Below, one piece after another: positions 1 to 8,343 of a stretch of 64,000 nt of DNA (the stretch's first letter is position 1; every line of letters begins with the position of its first letter). The translations under genes and the position numbers were made by a program. The notes under the pieces are model-generated. The model was given only the letters and a program-made list of their open reading frames with translations, had not been told where the DNA came from and did not search any database. This DNA comes from Sphingobacterium sp. UBA7855 (lineage in GTDB: Bacteria; Bacteroidota; Bacteroidia; Sphingobacteriales; Sphingobacteriaceae): assembly GCA_002500745.1 (NCBI GenBank), contig DLST01000010.1, positions 1 to 64,000 of the forward strand, read 5' to 3'.

Positions 1-100
1 GTTTAATTTACACTCCCTTTTTTTTACTTGCTTGTACCTACCTCTACAATCTAACTCATTTCAATATTAATAATTTTTGTGAGTTGGATTTCATTTATAT

Positions 101-640
101 CTATTTATTATTTTGATTCTTGATTTCTTTAATCTCTTTTTTCGAAAGGGGGACTGTGCTTGTCATAACTTCATTTATAAAAAAAAGTTTCACAGATATT
201 TCTACTTGTGAATAAAATCGACCCATATCAACTTTAGCGATTTCAAGTTCACCTAATGAATTTCCATCGGATCCATTTATATTAATATTCCCGACAGTAG
301 GTTCAGTTTTTATGGTAAACTTAAATCTTCCTTTACTATCAGCTGTTTTTTTAGCAATTAATTTATTATTTGTATCCCGAACTTCAATTTCTGCATTGGG
401 TACTATTTTATTACTTCCTCCCATGCGTACCTCACCCTGAAGTGATATTATTCCTTCAAGATCTCTGTTATCTTTTAAATATTTTATATTATAGCCCCCA
501 CTGTCTTTTGCTTTGAAATAATTGGCATCTCGTTTCCTAATCGATATACAGGAAAACAATGTTACGGATAAAAATAAAAACAAGAATTTAACAGCCAAGT
601 TTTGTACCTTTTCTGGATGCACCCTCTTTAATAATTCCAT
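101..640 (-). CDS. Lipoprotein with carboxypeptidase-regulatory-like fold
   Basis: A 179-residue protein with a hydrophobic stretch ending in a lipobox-like cysteine (FLSVTLFSC, Cys about residue 31), so probably an exported lipoprotein. Residues ~65-115 contain GEVRMGG, NAEIEVRD and KGRFKFTIK, the pattern of a carboxypeptidase-regulatory-like beta-sandwich. The ATG start gives an unusually long N-region and overlaps the upstream reading frame by 53 bp; a TTG 14 codons later would give a more normal signal peptide. It lies directly downstream of a toxin-like zincin fragment, so an immunity role is conceivable, but this is only inferred from position. Confidence 0.6.
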   Translation of the reverse strand: MELLKRVHPEKVQNLAVKFLFLFLSVTLFSCISIRKRDANYFKAKDSGGYNIKYLKDNRDLEGIISLQGEVRMGGSNKIVPNAEIEVRDTNNKLIAKKTADSKGRFKFTIKTEPTVGNININGSDGNSLGELEIAKVDMGRFYSQVEISVKLFFINEVMTSTVPLSKKEIKEIKNQNNK

Positions 641-1160
641 ATTGTTCTGCTTTAATAGTATTAGTTATCCTAGTTTTTGTTTCATCGTCTAATTTATTAA
701 ATGCCTTAGTTCCGGTCAGCCCCTTCCATGCTAAATCATCGTAATAAGTATCATTCAATTTGTATCCCATCAATTCACCATAACTTTTAAGACTTGTCGA
801 TATATCAGTAATAAAGTTTTTAGTTATTATATCATGCTGTAAGCTGTTTTGATCTACGTTCAAAGATAGTTGTATATATTTTTCAAATAATTGTGGATAA
901 GCTAATTTACTGTTTACTGGGTCATCTTTTGCCCATGCGACAATAAAAGCATGTATAGATTCATGCAATATTGTTGTTGCTACGGCTAGATCTGTAACAT
1001 TCCGTACAACATCTGGATTATTATTGAAGTTTATTGTGACATATCCGGCTTTAGATACTGTTGTTTCAACACCACTAACCTGAGATATATCAGATAAATT
1101 TACCATTTTAAAATTCAAATTGTATCCGGGTACATATCTTGTCCAGTTCCACTGCTGCAA
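588..1160 (-). pseudogene. C-terminal remnant of a zincin-like (HExxH) toxin-type protein
   Basis: About 190 residues containing HESIHAF, an HExxH zinc-metallopeptidase signature, about 70 residues from the end of the open part. Further on are FEKYIQLSL and GYKLNDTYYDDLAWKGL. The frame has no ATG near its beginning: it opens with a TTG three codons after a TAG. It therefore looks like the C-terminal domain of a longer protein whose front was lost at about 1160. Such domains occur at the C-termini of Rhs/polymorphic toxins in Bacteroidota (family knowledge). The loss point coincides with the start of an unrelated plus-strand fragment, suggesting a recombination junction. Confidence 0.5.
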
Positions 1161-1456
1161 ACGTATCTATAAATGGTATTAGAATAAATGCTGATTTAGT
1201 TGCTCAATATAATTATTTTATAATTGGAGCAGCAGGATCCAATCTAAGTTATTCAATCGTTAACAGTTATACAGGACGTCGTTTAAGAATCAGGAATGCG
1301 ACCAAGCTTTATGAAGCCGGGGTCTCGCCGATCGAATCTAACACAACAGCAAATAGGCCAGCAGGATTGGACGTGAGGAGTACGGGACTAAGATTTATCG
1401 ACAATACCTTAAATAAGGTTATCACATGGAGTGGAACGTCTTGGTTAGAAGGGTAA
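1139..1456 (+). pseudogene. Phage tail-fibre-like fragment
   Basis: A 105-residue frame with only a TTG start and no upstream signal. Its C-terminus (GLRFIDNTLNKVITWSGTSW) has the 'YFDTTLNKPIWWNGTNW' pattern common at the ends of modules in phage tail fibres and similar appendage proteins of Bacteroidota. The N-terminal side is cut where the minus-strand toxin remnant begins. A strong hairpin terminator follows 45 bp downstream. Treated as a broken gene rather than an intact CDS. Confidence 0.4.
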
Positions 1457-1500
1457 GCTAACTTTTCATACAAAGTGTGGGAGGCCAAACACTGGAATGT

Positions 1501-1537
1501 GGGCTTCAGCTATAAATTATAGCTGAAGCCCGTCTTT
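1501..1537 (+). terminator. Rho-independent terminator
   Basis: A perfect 15-bp inverted repeat (GGGCTTCAGCTATAA, one unpaired A, then its complement) is followed by a T-rich run (gtctttctttt). It terminates plus-strand transcription from the tail-fibre-like fragment. Confidence 0.8.
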
Positions 1538-1540
1538 CTT

Positions 1541-1655
1541 TTACTTCGAATCTCCAGGTTTGTGCTTGTGTGGTTTCAGGTCTGGATGCTTCGGTTTAGT
1601 GTCGGGACCTGTCTTCAACTGATCCTGGACCAGAGGATGGTGGCAGCGTAATTTC
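1541..1655 (-). pseudogene. Relic of a small Lys/Pro/His-rich protein
   Basis: Reading the minus strand gives a C-terminus ending TKPKHPDLKPHKHKPGDSK, identical in these 19 residues to the C-terminus of the small gene at 13306-13452. The upstream part (HHPLVQDQLKTGPD) differs from the intact copy, and no ATG precedes it before a stop. This is either a truncated paralogue or a hybrid left by rearrangement. Confidence 0.5.
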
Positions 1656-1671
1656 AACTCGAGGAATTAAA

Positions 1672-2010
1672 TTGATCCATCATTTCGTCGGTAACGTGAA
1701 GGTGCTATATTTTGGCGCTAAAGGTGTCGAAACGTGCGGACAGACATCACATTTCGATGATTATCCTTATTTCCAAAATGCGCTAAACTACTGTGCAGGC
1801 AAGGGAAAATGCATCAGCCTTCCGGGGCGCAAATTCTATACTTCAAAAACACTCAATATACCCTATAATAGCATAGGCGGGGGCATTGTCAGCGAACAAG
1901 GGAGTAATCCCTATGTTAAATCCTGTATCGAATTGATGCCAAGCTCTACGGACCTAGTTATAGCTTATCGTTTCGATGCTTTAAAGATCGTCCATAGTCA
2001 AGGGACGTAA
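1672..2010 (+). pseudogene. Pectate-lyase-3-like tail-spike fragment
   Basis: The 112-residue frame opens with TTG and contains VLYFGAKGV, then FQNALNYCAGKGKCISLP, then YTSKTLNIP. This is the N-terminal pattern of pectate-lyase-superfamily right-handed beta-helix proteins and phage tail spikes (FGAKGDG ... FQ.A ... LP.G.Y ... L.I). Family members are several hundred residues long, so only the first turns remain. Together with the fragment at 1139-1456 it may be debris from one appendage gene. Confidence 0.45.
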
Positions 2011-2319
2011 TAGAACTGTATCGTTTTCAAGGATCAAATCAGACGAAAAGAAAGTTTCTGGAATCATTTTTTTTTAAATCGATGGTCATATTTTTTGAAT
2101 GAAGTTCATTTAAAACAAGTTCCGTGTAATTATCGGTTATTTTGTGATTGCTTACAACGGTTTTCTATACAAAGCTAATATAGAGAAAGTTTAGATATCT
2201 AACGGTTTGTCCTTATTTTTCTTTCGAAGTAATCTATTCGTTACTTTTTTTATTCAATTAATTTTTTATATCGTAGAATTGTCTGTATTTTGCAGACGAG
2301 ATTTAGCCTATTTGATCCG
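2011..2319. other. Intergenic, AT-rich
   Basis: About 310 bp with no convincing gene. It probably holds the promoter of the lipoprotein pair at 2320; a TATTTTG sequence near 2286 is only an approximate -7 element. Confidence 0.4.
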
Positions 2320-4059
2320 ATGAATTTTAATCATGTAATTAATCAAATTACTAGGAGGCAGACTATAGCTTTCCTATGTAGTGTTCTTATACTTCTAACA
2401 GTTTCCTGTGTAAAGGAAGAGACCGTAGTACCTCCCGACAATAATCCCACAGAGGTCGTCATTTTGCCACCGGAGAGTAATGCAGGCAATAATTTGATCC
2501 TAGCAGCTGAAGTCAGATATTTGAACAATAGCGATGCTATTCAGTCGCATGGCTTTTTAATTGAAAAATATAGCGACGAGACTCCCGTAAAAAAGGAATA
2601 TGCCGTTACCACAAGTTTACAATCAGGTCGTATTACTTTTAAAGTTCCCGACCCTGAGCAATACAAAGAAGGTGATTATTATACTTGTAAATACTTTGTT
2701 CGGACGGAAAAAGGGCTTTATTACAGTCAACCCGCTAGGTTTTTGGTAAGTAGCCTTAGGGTAAAGCCCAAAGAAGATCTCACAGTCGTCGTAGGGGAGA
2801 CCATCACTGTTGATGGCGAGTTTGGCGATGCTGAAAAAAATTACGGTTTATACTACGGTTACGTACCATCCGAAGAGCAGAAAGTGCCATTTGAACTTAT
2901 CAATTCACGCAAAAGTATTCGTTTCAAAGTCCCGGCTGGAATAGAGCAGGGCAATAATGCGACCTTTAGATTAATTAGCAAAGACAAAAATGGCGGACAA
3001 TTAAGCGTTATTGTCGCTCAAGGTTTTATTCTGGCGACATTAGTTCCCCCTGCGATCTATACATACTATGTCGATGAAAATCTTCAGTTACCCTCATCTA
3101 TAAGAGAATATAATGACAATGCCAGGCTGCAAGTTTTCGTCGGTAATGTTTTTTTGAAGCACTCCAATTACTTGAGACTTTATGACTTTGTTAAAAGTCA
3201 GAAGGGTAAGACTTTTCCGATAGGCTACACGAATGGGCGCGACACGATCACCTTTCCACAGCCTTTGCAGCTTAAAGAAGCTGATCCCGATGAGTTCAAG
3301 ATGATCCCAGCTTATGTTCATCCGGGGACTAATTTTGAAGTAGTAGGGCCAGATCCTGGTCGATTTGATTTTTATGGTTATGCTAGTGTTGGAAATAAGA
3401 AAGCATATTATTTCTTTCGGGATAATACATCAAAAAAAGGGGAGTTAGCCATAGACGATATTCCAGACGGTGAGTACCCATTGGAAATGAAGAATAGTTT
3501 CTTCAGCTATACAAGCAACAATAAAATTAAAGTAAAGAGCATACATATCAGTTCAAGCAGTCATACGGAATGTTATGCTGGAGATAAAATAAAGTTAAAA
3601 GGTACATTTATACTAGGGCGGTCTTATGGGTTGCGTGTCGATCCGGCTCAAGAAAGCTATTTTTCAACCTGTAATACCTCGGGTGAGATCATATTTGAAG
3701 TACCGGCTACCAAAGCCGGAAATTACCAAGCTCAGGTGACATATCTCAGCGAGATGGGACAACAGAAAAATTACTATTCCAATGCTATTCCATTGCAAGT
3801 CAAGGCTACTGTAATCAATTCGGTCTCTCCATTACGTGCTACAGCAGGAACCCTGATTACGATTGAGGGACATGGATTGAATGGATACAAAGTGCGAATT
3901 GCGGATAGGGAGATTCAACATACGCTATCCCAGAACGATAAAATACAGTTTAAAGTACCGGATGATCTACCAAAAGGTAAATATCGGGTGAACGCCAGAT
4001 TTTTTAATTATGTCATTGAAAACGTCGTTTTCGCTAGTGATTACCTTGAAATACTTTAA
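2320..4059 (+). CDS. IPT/TIG-domain surface lipoprotein (first of a tandem pair)
   Basis: A 579-residue lipoprotein starting at the ATG of MNFNHV; an upstream TTG is less plausible because it lengthens the signal peptide. The signal segment ends in the lipobox LLTVSC. Repeated beta-rich modules follow, and the C-terminal ~85 residues (INSVSPLRATAGTLITIEG) are an IPT/TIG immunoglobulin-like domain. It shares module order with the next gene 16 bp downstream, so the two are paralogues in one operon. Such proteins usually sit on the outer surface and bind ligands or other proteins. The substrate is unknown, and no SusC/SusD pair adjoins. Confidence 0.8.
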   Translation: MNFNHVINQITRRQTIAFLCSVLILLTVSCVKEETVVPPDNNPTEVVILPPESNAGNNLILAAEVRYLNNSDAIQSHGFLIEKYSDETPVKKEYAVTTSLQSGRITFKVPDPEQYKEGDYYTCKYFVRTEKGLYYSQPARFLVSSLRVKPKEDLTVVVGETITVDGEFGDAEKNYGLYYGYVPSEEQKVPFELINSRKSIRFKVPAGIEQGNNATFRLISKDKNGGQLSVIVAQGFILATLVPPAIYTYYVDENLQLPSSIREYNDNARLQVFVGNVFLKHSNYLRLYDFVKSQKGKTFPIGYTNGRDTITFPQPLQLKEADPDEFKMIPAYVHPGTNFEVVGPDPGRFDFYGYASVGNKKAYYFFRDNTSKKGELAIDDIPDGEYPLEMKNSFFSYTSNNKIKVKSIHISSSSHTECYAGDKIKLKGTFILGRSYGLRVDPAQESYFSTCNTSGEIIFEVPATKAGNYQAQVTYLSEMGQQKNYYSNAIPLQVKATVINSVSPLRATAGTLITIEGHGLNGYKVRIADREIQHTLSQNDKIQFKVPDDLPKGKYRVNARFFNYVIENVVFASDYLEIL

Positions 4060-4075
4060 TCGCAAAAAATAAGTT

Positions 4076-5812
4076 ATGAAAAAGACCAGGTCTATATATA
4101 TAGTTGCATTTTTTTTGCTTTGGCTATCTATAAGCAGTTTAAGCATTTTGGTTGGGTGCAAAAAGAAAGAAGTCATCGAGCCTGTCGATTACAGTCCCAT
4201 TCAACTGGAAACCACTACATTCAGTGATTTGGAAGATAAAACGGTTACCTTAAATGGACATATAGCTCGATTAAATGGGATGCCTGTGGAGGATTACGGA
4301 TTCTTAATCCAAAAGGTAACCACCACAAACGGCGAGAAGGAAACTGTTGTCAGCTTGGGAAAAAAAGCTACAGTCGGGAATGTCACATTGAAATACCAGC
4401 ACAACAGTAATTTTGAGTTGGGAGATCGTTATCGGTATACTTTGTATGTCAAAACAAAGAATGGTTTCTATCGTGGCGAGCCCAATACGTTTGAAGTGGA
4501 TGGAATTAAGATCAATCTTTTGGAAGATAAGCTTGTGCCTAATAACAATAAAGTAACCGTTACTGGTGATTTTCAGTTCCTCTCCGAAAATATAAAGTTA
4601 TATTATCAGAGCCAAAATCAGGGTGAGCATGTCATACCCTATCAAGTCGGTAGTGATCGAAAAAGCCTTAGTTTTATTTTTCCAAAATCTGATAACTTCT
4701 ATCATGGAAATAAGGTGTCTGTTTTTTTACGTGTTAAAGATCAATCGGGTTATGCCAGCAATAGGACAATAGCTAACATTGAAGTTTTAGGTGTAGCCAA
4801 TCCACCCGTAAAAACTAAATTTTATCTAAACGAGCCTATACCCATCACGGGCAACGCAATAAAATGGGATGGAATGCCTATGTCGGCGCCATTTTATATG
4901 CTGATCAATGGAAAAAAAGTTGAATGCTATCACCAGGTCAATTTATATGAAATTGAAAGCCTAAAAGGAGGCAAATTTCAATTGGGCTTCCATAATGGGA
5001 AGGATTCCGTTATTTTCAAAGATTCCATTGAATTGATCAGACCGCTTGGTAGCAATATCCATTTTACAAAAAAGGTGATCCATTCTCCTTCCTTAATGAA
5101 GATTGATGGGATTGATATGTATACCTATCTCATGAATCCAGAAAAAGCTAGTTATTATCTAGGTAAACATAGTATCGCCCATTTTTTTGATAGCAGTACC
5201 GGGAGTATAGAGACATTTACCGTACGCGATGTCCCAGATGGCGTTTACACTTTTGGATACAGCAGCCCTTATTATTCAGTCAGTTCTACGGAGCGAGTAG
5301 AGGTTAGGACCTTGAAGTGGAATACACCAGCAGATTTGACAAAATTTGTTGGTGAGCCATTTACGATTACAGGCAATTTCATCGAGGGTCAGACTTATTC
5401 GGTTATCGGAAATGGAATTTACGAGTATCCTGTTGCTCAAGACGGTAAAATACAATTTGCCTTGCCAGGTTATATCATTGGCAGTACAGAAATCCAGATC
5501 GGTTATAGCGTAAATTACAATTATAATGAGAATTATTATTCACCCCAAAAACAGCAGTTATATATCCGCAACTTTGAAGTCACTAGTATTAGTCCGTTAA
5601 AAGGGTATCCCGGTGATGTCGTCACTATTAAAGGTCGGGGGCTCAGCCAAATAAATGTGACCATAGGTGGAGCATATGCTACCAGCGTTTTTCGAAGTTC
5701 TGAAGAACTTCGATTTATCGTACCGGCGTTTGCATCCAGAGGAAAAAGCGAAGTTATCATGACGATGCACGATAAAACCATGAAGTATAAAGATCTTTTT
5801 GAAGTTTTATAG
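4076..5812 (+). CDS. IPT/TIG-domain surface lipoprotein (second of a tandem pair)
   Basis: 578 residues. The signal peptide ends at LSILVGC, so this is a lipoprotein. The internal modules mirror those of the preceding gene (for example EDYGFLIQK against QSHGFLIEK), and the C-terminus has the IPT/TIG signature VTSISPLKGYPGDVVTIKG. Its length is nearly the same as its neighbour's, and the 16-bp gap indicates co-transcription after duplication. Function is not recognised beyond surface adhesion or binding. Confidence 0.8.
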   Translation: MKKTRSIYIVAFFLLWLSISSLSILVGCKKKEVIEPVDYSPIQLETTTFSDLEDKTVTLNGHIARLNGMPVEDYGFLIQKVTTTNGEKETVVSLGKKATVGNVTLKYQHNSNFELGDRYRYTLYVKTKNGFYRGEPNTFEVDGIKINLLEDKLVPNNNKVTVTGDFQFLSENIKLYYQSQNQGEHVIPYQVGSDRKSLSFIFPKSDNFYHGNKVSVFLRVKDQSGYASNRTIANIEVLGVANPPVKTKFYLNEPIPITGNAIKWDGMPMSAPFYMLINGKKVECYHQVNLYEIESLKGGKFQLGFHNGKDSVIFKDSIELIRPLGSNIHFTKKVIHSPSLMKIDGIDMYTYLMNPEKASYYLGKHSIAHFFDSSTGSIETFTVRDVPDGVYTFGYSSPYYSVSSTERVEVRTLKWNTPADLTKFVGEPFTITGNFIEGQTYSVIGNGIYEYPVAQDGKIQFALPGYIIGSTEIQIGYSVNYNYNENYYSPQKQQLYIRNFEVTSISPLKGYPGDVVTIKGRGLSQINVTIGGAYATSVFRSSEELRFIVPAFASRGKSEVIMTMHDKTMKYKDLFEVL

Positions 5813-5982
5813 CTCGCTGAATCCCCAGAACTTGCTTACTCCTGCAGATCGGGAAAGTTACTAATGTGCTTTGGAAATTACATCAATTGCGTCTAGGGCT
5901 TTGAGGTCATCACAAAGCCCCGGACACTATCTTAAAGCATTTCATTAACCTGAGAAGCGAGTGTAGTTTTACTATTTCCTTC

Positions 5983-6940
5983 TTACAATTCCCAATTCTC
6001 CAACTTCGTTTTGCCTTTGAAAAAATCTATTGAAAACCGAAATAATTCTTCCGAATATCCATTGTAATAAACGATATATTTTCCATTTCCAGCTAACTTC
6101 ACATAGCTTGAACCACCTGTATCATAGAAGAAAGGTCTTCGATACAGTTCTTTTGCATTGAGGTCATAACAAACGATCCAAGTCGTATATTGTTGGTCCC
6201 ATGTAATCGCATATATCAACTTGTTTTTCGTATCAGATTGCCAATAGTTGCCTTGGATGGGTTGACCTATTGGTGCTTTTGTTTTATAGTTGATCAATTG
6301 ATTCCCTAAGAACGCCAGATCTTGGAAAGGTAGGATGCTAATCTCATCATAAACAAAGTTCGAGACCTTCTTTATCGGATCCCAAGTAAACAAACCTTGA
6401 TAATTTTCTTTCATTCCAAAGTCAATACCGTTCGGCATCACTGTCAGCCCCGAGTAATAAAATACAGAATTGTAGCCTGATATAAGCTCAAATTTATTTT
6501 TATTTGCAACATCAAGTGTTGCGACGTTCCTACCGGTAATATTATTACCCAAAAGTGTCAGAAAAGCCATTCCATTTTTGTTGAAGACAACCTCTTCCGG
6601 AATAACATAAGGGGATTGCGGATGATCATTTGGCTGCGGGGTGAATTGAATCTCCTCTAATACCAATAGCATCTCCCGGAGGATAACCCTCCTTATAAAA
6701 CGTATGTATCAGATCTTTGGTAAATTTGTTTTCAGTATAAGTCTCAGGTTTTTCAGTTATGATCAATCGATTGATGTAAGTGTCACGGTTAAATATCGCT
6801 TCCAGTATTTCCGCATAGTCTTTTTCAAAAGCGGAATAATTGAAAGTTTTTTCTGGAGCTTTTGCTTTAGGAGTTTTTTTAGTTGTGCTTTGACAAGCTA
6901 AAGCAAGAAATAAAACGGGTATTAAGAAGTATACTTTCAT
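5983..6940 (-). pseudogene. Lipoprotein gene split by a frameshift
   Basis: Two overlapping minus-strand frames read as one protein of about 315 residues. The 5' part (from 6940) has a lipoprotein signal (VLFLALACQ) and continues to GYPPGDAIGIRGDSIHP. The 3' part continues PNDHPQSPYVIPEEVVF and contains beta-propeller-like repeats (GKYIVYYNGYSEELFRF). The frames join naturally if one base is added or removed in the run of four G (6638-6641, CCCC on the coding strand). This is either a real disrupted gene or a homopolymer sequencing error. No family name is recognised. Confidence 0.7.
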
Positions 6941-7253
6941 AAAATGGCGCGAATGATTTAACAGATGATGTCAAAATGTTTTCTTTTCCATAATGCAATT
7001 TACTAAATTCATTTATCAGGTTTTTATTTATGACCTCATTGGTAAATCATTAAATATGAAAGCAGCAATTTTTCTTTTTTTCATTATCGTACTAGTCTCT
7101 TGGGATCGGATATATAGGTGTAAATAGCGGTAGGATAGAATTTTGTGTTGGTCATTTTTCTGCTGATATCCCAAATCAAAATTGTTATAAAAGAGTCGCG
7201 GATGAATAGCACCTTCCAGTCCTAAAATTAACACACTTGGTGGTACGATGCTA
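6941..7253. other. Intergenic between two broken genes
   Basis: About 310 bp containing the start region of the frameshifted lipoprotein gene. A minus-strand frame at 7028-7234 lacks any family features and is not called. Confidence 0.3.
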
Positions 7254-7496
7254 TTACCTCTTTTGTTTTTTCATTTCTTCTATCTCTCGCTTTAGCCGAT
7301 CTCGATCTTCTTTCTTTGAAAATTCTTGTTCCGTTGTAGAATAATCGTACTTGAATAGTCTAGCTTTTATCTTAGTATTATTGACAAAAATACCAAAGTC
7401 TATGTTTGCTATCGTAAGCAAACCAAATGCTTCATAGCGAGGCTTACTATCAGGCGGTTTGGATATCCTCTCAAGTGAAGATTTTGATACCGTTGC
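7254..7496 (-). pseudogene. C-terminal gene fragment, unknown family
   Basis: The minus strand is open for 80 codons without a start: it contains SKPRYEAFGLLTIANIDFG and NNTKIKARLFKYDYSTT, and ends in a highly charged helix, DRDRLKREIEEMKKQKR. A stop lies just upstream, next to the IS-like relic at 7518-7608, so insertion or deletion probably removed the front of the gene. Codon use and composition look coding. I do not recognise the family. Confidence 0.45.
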
Positions 7497-7517
7497 CTAT
7501 ACAGTTTCTAAAATCGG

Positions 7518-7608
7518 TGACCATTCGATTCGGATGATTTTGTCCATTTGAATATTATGCTGAGAATTCAAAAAATCAATTTTTACTTAGTAATACCCGA
7601 AATCTCCA
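7518..7608. repeat. Partial copy of a short IS/MITE-like repeat
   Basis: The sequence starting TGACCATTCGATTCGGATGA and ending near GAAATCTCCA matches parts of 48581-48727 and 55487-55611. Only one terminal half is preserved here, so it is a degraded copy. Confidence 0.55.
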
Positions 7609-7611
7609 TTT

Positions 7612-7762
7612 TATACGTAAATGCATATAATTTAAAAATAGTCTGCTTAATTGTATGCTTTTACATATAATATCGTTGCTTTTTTTTGTTTTATACGTTT
7701 TTGCATATAGTTATATTGTATTATGTGGTATTATATGTTTTTGCATATAATGTGTATATTTG
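7612..7762 (+). promoter_or_regulatory. Four-site operator array and promoter of the hip operon
   Basis: Four 18-bp imperfect palindromes of the form TATAyG-N6-CATATA lie at 7612-7629, 7652-7669, 7692-7709 and 7732-7749. Their starts are exactly 40 bp apart. The last is the cleanest (TATATG TTTTTG CATATA). It is followed by TATATTTG (7755-7762), a Bacteroidota -7 element, 16 bp before the HipB start. The HTH protein encoded next is the obvious ligand; HipB autorepression is known for the family, while the binding here is inferred. Confidence 0.75.
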
Positions 7763-7778
7763 TTTAAAGTTTATTATT

Positions 7779-8030
7779 ATGATGACATTAGCGGATTTTG
7801 TAAAATCAAAGAGAAAAGAAGTCAACCTAACACAGGAAGAATTTGCTGAGCGAGCTGGTGTGGCATTAACCGTAGTCCGGAAAATCGAGCAAGGAAAGGA
7901 AAACCTAAATTTGGAAAAGGTGAATCAAGTTTTGAAGATGTTTGGACATACTTTGGCACCGGTTAGCTCAAGAGAAATAACGAAATCAGAAAATAAAAGA
8001 GATTATGAGGCGGGCAGATATATATTATAA
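7779..8030 (+). CDS. hipB: HipB-like XRE antitoxin/repressor
   Basis: An 83-residue protein with an XRE helix-turn-helix (LADFVKSKRKEVNLTQEEFA ... VRKIEQGKENLNLEKVNQVL), followed by a short tail. The start chosen is the ATG ATG right after the TATATTTG box. A longer reading from 7686 would translate the operator DNA and is rejected. It overlaps the next gene by 26 bp. In HipBST systems HipB binds DNA and joins the toxin complex; the operator array upstream fits autoregulation. Confidence 0.85.
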   Translation: MMTLADFVKSKRKEVNLTQEEFAERAGVALTVVRKIEQGKENLNLEKVNQVLKMFGHTLAPVSSREITKSENKRDYEAGRYIL

Positions 8031-8343
8031 AAATGATTTGGCAGGTAAACTTACTGAAACGGATGAAGGACAATATATTTTTGAATATGATGAGATGTAC
8101 ATCAAGAATTACCCAAATCAGTTCCTGACTTTCACAATGCCGGTTGTAGAAAAACCATATATTGATAAAAGATTATTTCCTTTTTTTGAAGGGCTGATTC
8201 CAGAAGGCTGGTTATTAGATATTGCTTCCAAAAATTGGAAACTGAATCGAAATGACCGGATGGGATTGCTTTTAGCCTGTTGCCAAAATTGCATAGGAGC
8301 GGTAAGTGTGCAACCAATAATACATGATGAAAATGAAGAATAA
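8005..8343 (+). CDS. hipS: HipS: separate HipA N-subdomain protein
   Basis: A 112-residue protein matching the N-terminal subdomain of HipA (the couple_hipA region). It has YYKNDLAGKLTETDEGQYIF near the start and then PFFEGLIPEGWLLDIASKNW. In classic HipA this region is fused to the kinase; here it is a separate gene overlapping hipB by 26 bp and the kinase gene by 20 bp. In the three-gene HipBST system of pathogenic E. coli, HipS acts as the antitoxin, and the same role is expected here by homology and gene order. Confidence 0.8.
   Translation: MRRADIYYKNDLAGKLTETDEGQYIFEYDEMYIKNYPNQFLTFTMPVVEKPYIDKRLFPFFEGLIPEGWLLDIASKNWKLNRNDRMGLLLACCQNCIGAVSVQPIIHDENEE

Noticed and set aside
7028..7234. 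68-codon minus-strand frame
   Set aside because: No signal, motif or neighbour support; it lies between two broken genes.
7686..7778. N-terminal extension of the HipB frame to 7686
   Set aside because: It translates the third and fourth operators and the -7 element into a hydrophobic stretch; the ATG at 7779 gives a normal XRE protein.
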